Numbered from the stretch's first letter, positions 1 through 6,237 are shown. The stretch is DNA of 7,052 nucleotides from Microbacteriaceae bacterium (GCA_017744755.1 JAGIAU010000064.1:1-7052), one strand, 5' to 3'. Numbers and translations are program-made. The notes: generated by a model from the sequence alone, not told the origin.

Positions 1-441
1 GCGCTGCAGCAGCTCGCGGTCCATGCGCGGCTTGAAGTAGTACCCCTCGATCGAGGCGAGGCTCGAGAGCCGGAAGAGGTTGTGCATGCCCTCCGTCGTC
101 TCGGCGAGCATCGTCATGTGCGTGTAGGCGCCGCCGCCGCCGACGTCGTCGGCGTTCAGTCCATCTCCCTCGGCCCAGCGCACGCGCGACTTGTCGCTCC
201 GGTGCGTGCCGGGCGTCAGGTACGCCTCCGTGCCGATGATCGGCTTGATCCCGCGGGCCTTCGCCTGCTTCCAGAAGTCGAAGGCGCCGAAGTTGTTCCC
301 GTGGTCGGTGATCGCGACCGCCGGCATCCCGAGCTGGACCGCCTCGTCGAGCAGCTCTCCGACGCGCGCCGCCCCGTCGAGCATCGAGTACTCGGTGTGG
401 ACGTGCAGGTGGACGAAGGAGTCGGAGGATGCGGTCGCCAC
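1..441 (-). CDS. dnaE: DNA polymerase III alpha subunit, N-terminal part (truncated by window edge)
   Basis: This is the replicative polymerase catalytic subunit; only the first 147 codons, the start of the PHP domain, are inside the window. The translation shows the hallmark PHP metal-site motif HLHVHTEYSMLDG at about residues 11-23 and AITDHGN at 43-49. These are followed by the conserved FWKQAKARGIKPIIGTEAY block and, near the edge, EGYYFKPRMD, all typical of bacterial DnaE. The first histidine pair of the PHP metal site (H13, H15) is present. The start is one of two adjacent GTG codons (439-441 or 442-444). No in-frame ATG lies upstream and there is no good ribosome binding site, so the exact start is uncertain by one codon. 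It begins 47 bp after the stop of the pseudouridine synthase gene, which suggests it is the last visible member of the divIVA-lspA-rluD-like unit. The identity is sure; the gene continues off the left edge. Confidence 0.97.
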   Translation of the reverse strand, partial: MATASSDSFVHLHVHTEYSMLDGAARVGELLDEAVQLGMPAVAITDHGNNFGAFDFWKQAKARGIKPIIGTEAYLTPGTHRSDKSRVRWAEGDGLNADDVGGGGAYTHMTMLAETTEGMHNLFRLSSLASIEGYYFKPRMDRELLQR

Positions 442-488
442 CACTCCACGATAGGCACGTCCGGCGACATCGGATCCGGAACGCGCGG

Positions 489-1409
489 TCAGTCCGCGTC
501 GATGACCTCAAGGGCGTGTTGAAGGTCGGCGGGATAGGGCGACTCGAGCTCGATCCAGCGGCCGTCGTCGGGGTGGGCGAAGCCGAGACGATGGGCGTGC
601 AGCCACTGCCGCTCGAGGCCCAGGCGGGCGCTCAGGACCGGGTCGGCGCCGTACAGGCCGTCGCCGCAGCAGGGGTGCCGCTGCGCGGCCATGTGGACGC
701 GGATCTGGTGCGTTCTGCCGGTCTCCAGGTGGATCTCCAGGAGCGAGGCCGCGCGGAACGCCTCGAGCGTGGCATAGTGCGTCACCGCGGACCTGCCGTC
801 GGCGACGACCGCGAACTTCCACGAGGAGGAGGGGTGCCGGCCGATCGGCGCATCGATCGTGCCGCTCAGCGGGTCCGGGTGCCCCTGGACGAGCGCGTGA
901 TACACCTTCTCGACGAGCCGGTCGTGGAACTGGCGCTTGAGGTCGGTGTAGGCGCGTTCGCTCTTCGCGACGACCATGAGCCCGCTCGTGCCCTGGTCGA
1001 GCCGGTGCACGACGCCCTGCCGCTCCGGGGCGCCGCTCGTGGAGATGCGGCGGCCGAGCCCGGCGAGCGCGCCGACGACGGTCGGGCCCTCCCAGCCGAG
1101 CGAGGGGTGCGCGGCGACGCCCGCCGGCTTGTCGACGACGACGAGGTCGTCGTCCTCGTAGACGATCGCCAGGCCCTCGACGATCTCGGGCACGACGGCC
1201 GGCTCGGACTTCTCCGTCCACTCGACCTCGAGCCAGGCGCCGGCGCGGAGCCGGTCGCTCTTGCCGAGCGTCCTGCCGTCCTGCGTCACCCCGCCGCCCT
1301 CGACGACCTCGGCTGCGAACGTCCGGGAGAAGCCGAGCAGCTTCGCGATCGCCGCGTCCGCCCGCTCGCCGGCGAGGCCGTCAGGAATCGGCAGGCTTCG
1401 GCTTGCCAT
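489..1409 (-). CDS. RluA/RluD-family 23S rRNA pseudouridine synthase
   Basis: This 306-residue enzyme is expected to convert specific uridines in large-subunit rRNA to pseudouridine in the cytoplasm. Residues about 14-70 look like an S4 RNA-binding domain (AKLLGFSRTFAAEVVEGGGVTQDG). The catalytic domain starts near residue 80 (YEDDDLVVVDKPAGVAAHPS, 84-103). The signature HRLDQGTSGLMVVAKS at 135-150 supplies the catalytic aspartate D138, and GRTHQIRVHM at 231-240 is the second conserved family motif. Length and domain order fit full-length RluD-type proteins. The start is ATG at 1407-1409, inside the 3' end of lspA (29-bp overlap), with only a weak ribosome binding site, so translation is probably coupled to lspA. 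The lspA plus RluD-family pairing is widespread (ylyB beside lspA in Bacillus). The precise target uridines cannot be read from sequence, so no symbol is given. Confidence 0.95.
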   Translation of the reverse strand: MASRSLPIPDGLAGERADAAIAKLLGFSRTFAAEVVEGGGVTQDGRTLGKSDRLRAGAWLEVEWTEKSEPAVVPEIVEGLAIVYEDDDLVVVDKPAGVAAHPSLGWEGPTVVGALAGLGRRISTSGAPERQGVVHRLDQGTSGLMVVAKSERAYTDLKRQFHDRLVEKVYHALVQGHPDPLSGTIDAPIGRHPSSSWKFAVVADGRSAVTHYATLEAFRAASLLEIHLETGRTHQIRVHMAAQRHPCCGDGLYGADPVLSARLGLERQWLHAHRLGFAHPDDGRWIELESPYPADLQHALEVIDAD

Positions 1410-1950
1410 GGCGCGTGCCGTCGAGGTTGCGGCCGGTCAGGACCAGGATGACGAGCATCGCGACGCTGAACGTGATGGCGATGTCCGCGACGTTGAAGAT
1501 GAACGGGAGGCCCCAGACCCGGATGAAGTCGACGACGTGACCCTGGCCGAAGCCGGGCTCGCGGAACAGCCGGTCGAGGAGGTTCCCGATCGTGCCGCCG
1601 AGCAGCATGCCGAAGACGGTGGCCCAGGCGAGCGAGCGGATCCGGCGGGCGAACACGACGATGAACACGGCCACGGCGAGCGCGACGACCGCGAACAGCC
1701 AGGTGAGGCCGCCGCCGATCGAGAACGCCGCGCCCGGGTTGCGGACGAAGACGAACTGGACGAGCTCGCCGATCACCGGGACGGCGACGCCCTCCTTCAG
1801 GTTCGTCTCGACGAGCCACTTGGCGAGCTGGTCGACGCCGACCCAGACGACGGCGAGGCCCAGGACGAGCAGGATCGCGCCGATCCGCGGACGTGCACCG
1901 GGCTCGGCCTGCTCGGCGGACGCGGCGATCGGCTCCGGCTCAGCTGCCAC
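1381..1950 (-). CDS. lspA: Lipoprotein signal peptidase (signal peptidase II)
   Basis: This 189-residue inner-membrane aspartyl protease removes signal peptides from diacylglyceryl-modified prolipoproteins. Four membrane segments are visible, near residues 22-42, 82-102, 106-124 and 155-175. The conserved NPGAAFS block is at 71-77. The two catalytic aspartates sit in GNLLDR (D126) and FNVADIAI (D156), and VDFI at 140-143 is the usual third conserved patch. The hydrophilic first 20 residues (Pro/Glu/Ala-rich) form a cytoplasmic extension of the sort common in actinobacterial LspA. The start is GTG at 1948-1950, overlapping the last codons of divIVA by 11 bp. The stop lies 29 bp inside the next gene. 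Both overlaps indicate co-transcription and likely translational coupling. Confidence 0.97.
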   Translation of the reverse strand: MAAEPEPIAASAEQAEPGARPRIGAILLVLGLAVVWVGVDQLAKWLVETNLKEGVAVPVIGELVQFVFVRNPGAAFSIGGGLTWLFAVVALAVAVFIVVFARRIRSLAWATVFGMLLGGTIGNLLDRLFREPGFGQGHVVDFIRVWGLPFIFNVADIAITFSVAMLVILVLTGRNLDGTRHGKPKPADS

Positions 1951-3259
1951 CGAAGCCGGCGGACGGCTGCTGGCCGCCCGTGGGGAAGCCCGGCGTCTGC
2001 GGCGCCGACGGCTGCTGCGGCTCGTCCAAGCCGGGGATCTCGTAGGTCACGCCCGAGGACTCCTCGGTCAGCGTCGTCTCGACGTCCGAGGAGAAGCCGT
2101 CCCACTGCACCGGCTCGGAGACGACCGGGATCTCGTCGATCGCCGGCGGCACCTCGAACGAGGCCGGGACGGAGGGGACGGCGAAGGTCTGCTCCGTGCT
2201 CGGCGCGGGCGCGTCGAACGGCGAGGTCGCGGTGTCGAACGGCGAGGAGGAGAACCCGCTCGTGCCGGGCGCCTCGAACGGCGTCGAGGGGACGGGCTCG
2301 GGCCCCGTGACGGCGGCTTCGACGATGGGCGTCTCGAAGGTCTGCTCCGGGAGCTCGAAGGGCGGCACGGGGGCCGCTGCCTGGGACTCGCCCTCCGACT
2401 CGGCCGGGGCGGCCTCGGCGGGCGGGGCGCCGGCCGTCGCCGAGACCTCGATCGAGGAGGAGCCGAGCTCGCCGAGCTGGCCCTCGAGGTAGGACTTGAG
2501 CCCGGCGCGGTAGTCGCGCTCGAAGGCCTTGAGGCCGTCCACGGCGGCCTGCAGGTCGTCGCGCTGCGTGGTGAGCGTCGCGACCTCCTCGCTCAGCGTG
2601 TTCAGGAGCGCGTCGCGCTGGGCCTGCGCCTCGGTGACGAGCGTCTCCGCCTGGGCGCGCGCGTCGCCGAGGACCGCGTCGGCCTGCGCCTGGGCGTCGC
2701 CGGTCAGCTTCGCGGCCTGCGACTGCGCGTCGCTGACGAGCTGGTCGTGCTTGCTCTGGGCCTCGACGAGGACGGTCGCGGCCTTCGTCTCGCCTTCGCC
2801 GATGAGCTCGTCGCGCTTGGCGACGCCCTCGCGGACGTGCTCCTCGTGGACGCGGCGCGCGAGCTGGAGGTACTCGGCGGAGTTCATGCCGTCGAGCATG
2901 GAGCCGCCGTTCGCGGCCTCCTGCTGCACCTTCTGCAGCTCCTGCTGCGCGGCGGACAGCTGAGCGGTGAGCGTGCCGACCTGTGACTGCGCGGTGGCGA
3001 GCTGGTTGCGGAGGCTCTCGAGCTCGGCGGTCTGCTCGAGGCTCGGCGCGGCGGCCGGCGACGAGGCGGGGGCGGTCTCGGGCGCGGCGGCGGGAGCGCC
3101 GGCGAGCTGCGCCTTGAGCTGGTCGTTCTCGCCGATCAGTCGCTGGAACTCCGCCAGGACCTCGTCGAGGAAGTCGTCGACCTCGTCCTGGTCATAGCCG
3201 TCGCGGAACTTCGTCGTCTGGAATTGCTTGTTCAGCACGTCGTTCGGCGTCAGGGCCAT
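1940..3259 (-). CDS. divIVA: DivIVA/Wag31-type polar growth and division protein
   Basis: DivIVA is a cytoplasmic coiled-coil protein that binds negatively curved membrane and, in actinobacteria, organises polar peptidoglycan synthesis. The N-terminal membrane-binding domain is clear: residues 1-42 read ALTPNDVLNKQF, then F18-R19-D20-G21-YDQDEVDDFLDEV, matching the family signature. A Pro/Ala-rich linker at about 53-75 follows. Two coiled-coil stretches come next, at about 76-118 (Gln/Leu/Glu-rich) and 126-265, with many Ala/Gln heptads such as DAQAQADAVLGDARAQAETL. A long disordered tail, about 270-439, is rich in Pro, Glu, Ser and Phe and repeats PF(E/D)-type motifs. At 439 residues it is longer than the roughly 260-residue mycobacterial Wag31, mostly because of this tail. 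The start is ATG at 3257-3259, preceded by a good ribosome binding site, GAGGTGA at 3263-3269. Upstream lies a shared control element (3281-3302), so this gene probably heads its own transcript with lspA downstream. Confidence 0.97.
   Translation of the reverse strand: MALTPNDVLNKQFQTTKFRDGYDQDEVDDFLDEVLAEFQRLIGENDQLKAQLAGAPAAAPETAPASSPAAAPSLEQTAELESLRNQLATAQSQVGTLTAQLSAAQQELQKVQQEAANGGSMLDGMNSAEYLQLARRVHEEHVREGVAKRDELIGEGETKAATVLVEAQSKHDQLVSDAQSQAAKLTGDAQAQADAVLGDARAQAETLVTEAQAQRDALLNTLSEEVATLTTQRDDLQAAVDGLKAFERDYRAGLKSYLEGQLGELGSSSIEVSATAGAPPAEAAPAESEGESQAAAPVPPFELPEQTFETPIVEAAVTGPEPVPSTPFEAPGTSGFSSSPFDTATSPFDAPAPSTEQTFAVPSVPASFEVPPAIDEIPVVSEPVQWDGFSSDVETTLTEESSGVTYEIPGLDEPQQPSAPQTPGFPTGGQQPSAGFGGS
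2214..2283 (-). repeat. Short direct repeats coding the PF(D/E) motifs of the DivIVA tail
   Basis: The ten-base word TCGAACGGCG (plus-strand spelling) occurs three times, at 2214-2223, 2235-2244 and 2274-2283. On the coding strand it encodes the Pro-Phe-Asp/Glu repeats of the disordered DivIVA C-terminal tail (residues about 326-350). Related but diverged units flank it, such as EQTFETP and EQTFAVP. It could reflect small in-frame duplications; it is not a mobile or intergenic repeat. Confidence 0.55.
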
Positions 3260-3280
3260 ACGTCACCTCGTTCGCTTCGC

Positions 3281-3302
3281 TCAACCTCTACATCAAGGTA
3301 AA
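3281..3302 (-). promoter_or_regulatory. Shared 22-nt control element upstream of divIVA
   Basis: Read on the minus strand, this element starts TTTACCTTGAT and ends GTAGAGGTTGA, 21 bp before the divIVA start codon. It matches the element upstream of ftsZ (6216-6237) at 19 of 22 positions. It holds a small inverted repeat, ACCT-N8-AGGT, of the kind MerR-family dimers bind. TACCTT within it fits a loose actinobacterial -10 (TAnnnT), but there is no convincing -35. The base composition is AT-richer than the surroundings. An operator or activator-dependent promoter is inferred. Confidence 0.5.
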
Positions 3303-3314
3303 CGTCATCCTAAT

Positions 3315-3332
3315 GCCCGGCGGGTCCCGGGC
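3315..3332 (-). other. GC-rich hairpin between yggT and divIVA
   Basis: This is a perfect 6-bp stem (GCCCGG / CCGGGC) with a 6-nt loop, lying between the yggT stop and the divIVA control element. No U-tract follows on the minus strand, so it is not a standard intrinsic terminator. It could attenuate read-through into divIVA or be chance in GC-rich DNA. Confidence 0.2.
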
Positions 3333-3392
3333 GGGTGCTGAGAAGCGTAGCCGATGGACCCCGCGAGACCCGGGAGCGCGTGCGGAGAACCC

Positions 3393-3713
3393 TCAGACGG
3401 CGACCCGGACGAGGCCGAGCAGCGTCTGCAGGATCACGATCGCGAACCAGATGATGAGGACCGAGAGATCGAGCGCGACGGGTCCGATCCGCAGCGGCGG
3501 GACGAAGCGGCGCACGAGCTTCACCGGCGGATCCGTCAGCGTGTACACGATCTCGGCGAGCACCAGGAGGAAGCCGCGCGGACGCCAGCCGCGCGCGATC
3601 GCCTGCACGAGCTCGAAGACGATCCGGGCGAAGAGCACGACGAGATAGATGCTCAACGCCCATGAGAGGCCGATGAGGATCCAGTCGAGGACGCTCGGCT
3701 CGACTCGGGTCAC
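3393..3713 (-). CDS. YggT-family small membrane protein
   Basis: This protein of about 106 residues has the two-helix architecture of the YggT family. One hydrophobic segment lies near residues 9-31 (DWILIGLSWALSIYLVVLFARIV) and a second near 81-100 (ALDLSVLIIWFAIVILQTLL). Between them is the conserved cytosolic-side block with RGWRPRGF, VYTLTDPP and RRFVPPLRIGP. The family is regularly encoded next to sepF in Gram-positives and has been linked to division and osmotic protection, but no biochemical activity is established. Two starts are possible: TTG at 3717-3719 and GTG at 3711-3713. I prefer GTG, because an AGG lies 8 nt upstream of it while the same AGG is only 2 nt from the TTG. It follows sepF after a gap of about 46 bp that holds a hairpin. 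Confidence 0.92.
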   Translation of the reverse strand: MTRVEPSVLDWILIGLSWALSIYLVVLFARIVFELVQAIARGWRPRGFLLVLAEIVYTLTDPPVKLVRRFVPPLRIGPVALDLSVLIIWFAIVILQTLLGLVRVAV

Positions 3714-3727
3714 CAGCAAAGCCTATT

Positions 3728-3749
3728 CGGGTCGAGGGGTCCCGACCCG
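3728..3749 (-). other. Perfect 7-bp hairpin in the sepF-yggT gap
   Basis: On the minus strand CGGGTCG pairs perfectly with CGACCCG across an 8-nt loop. It sits just after the sepF stop and about 10 nt before the AGG of the yggT ribosome binding site. No U-run follows, so it is more likely an RNA stability or processing element, or a partial brake between sepF and yggT, than a terminator. The function is inferred only from position. Confidence 0.3.
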
Positions 3750-3759
3750 CGGCGAACGC

Positions 3760-4227
3760 TCAGAGGAACGACGCGTCGACGTCGTCCGAGGCGTCCGCCT
3801 GGTCGCCGCTGACCGCGACATGCGCGGGCGACAGCAGGAAGACCTTGCCCGTGACGCGCTCGATGTGGCCGTAGAGGGCCGAGGAGAGGCCGCCGCAGAA
3901 GTCGATGAGGCGGCGCGCCTCCGTGTCGGTCATCTGCGAGATGTTGATGATGACCGGCACGCCCTCGCGGAAGTGCTCGGTGATCGTCTGGACATCCTTG
4001 AATGCGCGGGGGTGGACGGTGAGGATCTCGTTCATGTCGGCCGGTCGGTGCTGCTGGGCGGAACGGCGGATGGGGGTCACGGCCGCACGCGGCTGGACGG
4101 GCTGCGGCGCGGGAGCGGGAGCCTGGGCGCGCGGCTGCTGCTGGGTGTGCGCGACAGGCTGCTCGTCGTACTCCTCTTCCTCCACGAGTCCGAGGAAGGC
4201 CATCGCATTGCGGAACGGGTTGGCCAT
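3760..4227 (-). CDS. sepF: Cell division protein SepF
   Basis: SepF (155 residues) anchors FtsZ filaments to the membrane and is essential for Z-ring tethering in actinobacteria, which lack FtsA. The N-terminus MANPFRNAMAFLGLVEEEEYDE is the expected short amphipathic membrane-binding helix. A disordered Gln/Pro/Ala linker spans about 24-50. The core SepF (DUF552) domain runs from about 66 to 138, with the VHPRAFKDVQTITEHFREG region, PVIINISQM at 91-99, ARRLIDFCGGLSSALYG at 104-120 and VTGKVFLLSP at 125-134. The length is typical. The start is ATG at 4225-4227 with a strong ribosome binding site, AAAGGAGA at 4235-4242, 7 nt upstream. It lies 29 bp after yggS in the ftsZ-yggS-sepF-yggT order conserved across Gram-positive bacteria. 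The FtsZ tail it should bind is encoded in the same cluster. Confidence 0.97.
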   Translation of the reverse strand: MANPFRNAMAFLGLVEEEEYDEQPVAHTQQQPRAQAPAPAPQPVQPRAAVTPIRRSAQQHRPADMNEILTVHPRAFKDVQTITEHFREGVPVIINISQMTDTEARRLIDFCGGLSSALYGHIERVTGKVFLLSPAHVAVSGDQADASDDVDASFL

Positions 4228-4256
4228 CGTTGCGTCTCCTTTACCGAGCCATCGGT

Positions 4257-4913
4257 TCAGGGTCGACTGTAAGCGGGGTCCGGACGGTTTCCCGTGATTG
4301 CCGTCCCGATGCGAAGGTGTGTCGCCCCCTCGCGGACGGCCTCCCGCCAGTCGCCTGACATGCCCATGCTGAGCGCCGTCGCCTCCGGTGCGACGGGCAG
4401 CAGCACGCGGTCGCGCAGCTCCCGCACCCTGGCGAACTCGCGTGCGGGGTCCTCGCCGAGCCCGGCGACCGCCATGAGGCCGGCGAGGCGGACGCCGGGG
4501 GTCGCGACGGCGCGTTCCGCGAACCCTGCGAGATCGCCGGGCCGGACGCCGCCGCGCCCCGGATCCTCGGTGAGGTTGACCTGGATGAACACGCCGAGCG
4601 GCGCCGTGGCATCGGGGTCCGCGAGGGCTCCCAGCAGCGACGGCCGGTCGAGCGAGTGCACGGCGCTCGCATAGGCGCGGACCGCCTTCGCCTTGTTCGA
4701 CTGGAGCTGGCCGATGAAGTGCCAGTCCAGGTCGAGGTCGGCGAACTCCGCGGCCTTCGGTCCGGCCTCCTGATGCCGGCTCTCGCCGAAGTCGCGCACG
4801 CCGAGCGCGTGCAGCTCGCGGACGAGCCCGACCGGGTGGAACTTCGTGACGACGATGAGCGTGACGCCGCCGGGGAGCTCGGAGCGGATGGCGTCGAGGC
4901 GATCGGAGAGCAA
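4257..4913 (-). CDS. YggS/PLPBP-family pyridoxal phosphate homeostasis protein
   Basis: This 218-residue protein is a single-domain, fold-type-III PLP-binding TIM-barrel. It has no known catalytic reaction; the family buffers vitamin B6 and affects amino- and keto-acid pools. The PLP lysine is K24 in VVTKFHP. FGESRHQEA at 42-50, HFIGQLQSNK at 65-74, LMAVA at 146-150, LSMGMSGDW at 181-189 and GATHLRIGTAITG at 196-208 are the conserved family blocks, the last two contacting the phosphate. The start is TTG at 4911-4913: no other start codon lies upstream in frame near it, and GGGAG at 4922-4926 sits 8 nt before it. The N-terminal helix before the PLP lysine is about ten residues shorter than in E. 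coli YggS (lysine near 36). It begins 37 bp after the ftsZ stop and is probably co-transcribed. Confidence 0.95.
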   Translation of the reverse strand: MLSDRLDAIRSELPGGVTLIVVTKFHPVGLVRELHALGVRDFGESRHQEAGPKAAEFADLDLDWHFIGQLQSNKAKAVRAYASAVHSLDRPSLLGALADPDATAPLGVFIQVNLTEDPGRGGVRPGDLAGFAERAVATPGVRLAGLMAVAGLGEDPAREFARVRELRDRVLLPVAPEATALSMGMSGDWREAVREGATHLRIGTAITGNRPDPAYSRP

Positions 4914-4950
4914 CCCTTCGACTCCCTTCGGTGGCTCAGGGAGCCAGGAG

Positions 4951-6162
4951 CTACTTCAGGAAGTCGGGGACGTCGAGCCCGCCGTCGTCGTCGAAGTCGT
5001 CGAACGTGCTCGGGCTCGTCACGAGCGTCGCCTCGCGCTCGGCCGGGGCGGCGGCGGGCGCCGGCTCCGCCACGGCCGGCTGCTCGCCCGAGGCGAGGCG
5101 GGCGGCGACGACCGCACTGGCGAGCGCGGGCGGGAGGTCGGTCGTGAGGTTGTTGACCGGGATCGGGCTCGAGGTGCGGCGCGCGACGATCGGCTCGACG
5201 TGGCGGCGGACCGGCTCGCCGCCGTCGAAGCCGGCGGCGATGACGGTGACGCGCACCTCGTCACCGAGCTGGTCGTCGATGACGGTGCCGAAGATGATGT
5301 TCGCCTCGGGGTGCACCGCCTGCTTGACGAGCTCGGCGGCGTCGTTGATCTCGAAGATGCCGAGGTTCGAGCCGCCCTGGATGGACAGCAGCACGCCGTG
5401 CGCCCCGTCGATGCTCGCCTCGAGCAGCGGGCTGGAGACGGCGATCTCGGCGGCCTTGATGGCGCGGTCGGCGCCGCGCGCCGAGCCGATGCCCATGATC
5501 GCCGCGCCAGCGCCGAACATGACGGACTTGACGTCGGCGAAGTCGACGTTGATGAGGCCGGGGGTCGTGATGAGGTCGGTGATGCCCTGGACGCCGGCGA
5601 GGAGGACCTGGTCGGCGGTCGCGAAGGCCTCGAGCATGCTGATCTCGCGGTTGCTGATCTCCAGCAGGCGATCGTTCGGCACGACGATGAGCGTGTCGAC
5701 CTCCTCCTTGAGCCGCTCGATGCCCTGCTCGGCCATCTGGTAGCGGCGCTTGCCCTCGAAGGCGAACGGCTTGGTGACGACGCCGACGGTGAGCGCCCCG
5801 ATCGACTTGGCGATGCGCGCGACCACGGGCGCGCCGCCCGTGCCGGTGCCGCCGCCCTCGCCCGCGGTGACGAAGACCATGTCGGCTCCGCGCAGGGCCT
5901 CCTCGATCTCCTCGGCGTGGTCCTCGGCGGCGCGACGGCCGACCTCGGGGTCGGCGCCGGCGCCGAGGCCCTTGGTGAGCTCGCGGCCCACGTCGAGCTT
6001 GACGTCGGCGTCGCTGAGCAGCAGCGCCTGCGCGTCGGTGTTGATGGCGATGAACTCGACGCCGCGCAGCCCGAGCTCGATCATGCGGTTCACGGCGTTC
6101 ACCCCGCCGCCACCGACGCCGACGACCTTGATCACGGCGAGGTAGTTCTGGTTCATCGACAC
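4951..6162 (-). CDS. ftsZ: Cell division GTPase FtsZ
   Basis: FtsZ is the tubulin-like GTPase that polymerises into the cytokinetic ring. With the GTG start it has 403 residues. The N-terminus NQNYLAVIKVVGVGGGGVNAVNRM is at 4-27. The tubulin signature GGGTGTGG at 103-110 binds GTP phosphates. TKPFAFEGKRR follows at about 130-140, and the T7 synergy loop NVDFADV at 205-211 carries the two catalytic acidic residues D207 and D210. A variable Ala/Pro linker (about 340-385) leads to the acidic C-terminal peptide ending DDDGGLDVPDFLK, the docking site for SepF and other partners. I chose GTG at 6160-6162 over the ATG two codons later, because a GGAG motif lies 7 nt from the GTG and an M-x-x-NQNYLA N-terminus fits my recollection of related actinobacterial FtsZ. 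Starts further upstream lack a usable ribosome binding site and would overlap the control element. No ftsA precedes it, as usual in actinobacteria. Confidence 0.98.
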   Translation of the reverse strand: MSMNQNYLAVIKVVGVGGGGVNAVNRMIELGLRGVEFIAINTDAQALLLSDADVKLDVGRELTKGLGAGADPEVGRRAAEDHAEEIEEALRGADMVFVTAGEGGGTGTGGAPVVARIAKSIGALTVGVVTKPFAFEGKRRYQMAEQGIERLKEEVDTLIVVPNDRLLEISNREISMLEAFATADQVLLAGVQGITDLITTPGLINVDFADVKSVMFGAGAAIMGIGSARGADRAIKAAEIAVSSPLLEASIDGAHGVLLSIQGGSNLGIFEINDAAELVKQAVHPEANIIFGTVIDDQLGDEVRVTVIAAGFDGGEPVRRHVEPIVARRTSSPIPVNNLTTDLPPALASAVVAARLASGEQPAVAEPAPAAAPAEREATLVTSPSTFDDFDDDGGLDVPDFLK

Positions 6163-6169
6163 GTCCGGG

Positions 6170-6173
6170 CTCC
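6170..6173 (-). promoter_or_regulatory. Ribosome binding site deciding the ftsZ start
   Basis: GGAG on the minus strand lies 7 nt before the GTG at 6160-6162, but 13 nt before the ATG at 6154-6156. The spacing favours initiation at GTG, giving a protein two residues longer than the first-ATG model. Confidence 0.6.
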
Positions 6174-6215
6174 GTCCTTGCTGCATCCCTGCTGGGGCTC
6201 GACCGGCTTGAAGTT

Positions 6216-6237
6216 TCAACCTCTACTTGAAGTTAAA
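6216..6237 (-). promoter_or_regulatory. Shared 22-nt control element upstream of ftsZ
   Basis: Read on the minus strand, this element starts TTTAACTTCAA and ends GTAGAGGTTGA, 53 bp before the chosen ftsZ start. It is a 19-of-22 match to the element upstream of divIVA (3281-3302). It contains the inverted repeat TTCAA-N7-TTGAA. Outside it, the nonamer CTTGAAGTT (plus-strand spelling) is repeated at 6207-6215 and 6226-6234, 19 bp apart. A related half-site-like GGTTGAGGT lies at 6248-6256. This is the AT-richest patch of the gap. The arrangement suggests a dimeric MerR-type operator that controls ftsZ; the regulator is inferred, not encoded in this window. Confidence 0.5.

Noticed and set aside
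460..480. Short stem TCCGG/CCGGA in the gap before dnaE, considered as a terminator
   Set aside because: The stem is only 5 bp with an 11-nt loop and no U-tract, so it is not distinguishable from chance in GC-rich DNA.
429..2310. Plus-strand open frames opposite the pseudouridine synthase and lspA (429-1451 and 1261-2310)
   Set aside because: They are shadows of two confidently identified minus-strand genes, with Arg/Asp/Glu-rich low-complexity translations and no start-site support.
1592..2986. 464-codon open frame on the plus strand opposite lspA and divIVA
   Set aside because: The Leu/Arg/Gly-rich repetitive translation mirrors the Ala/Gln coiled coil of DivIVA read in antisense. There is no recognisable domain.
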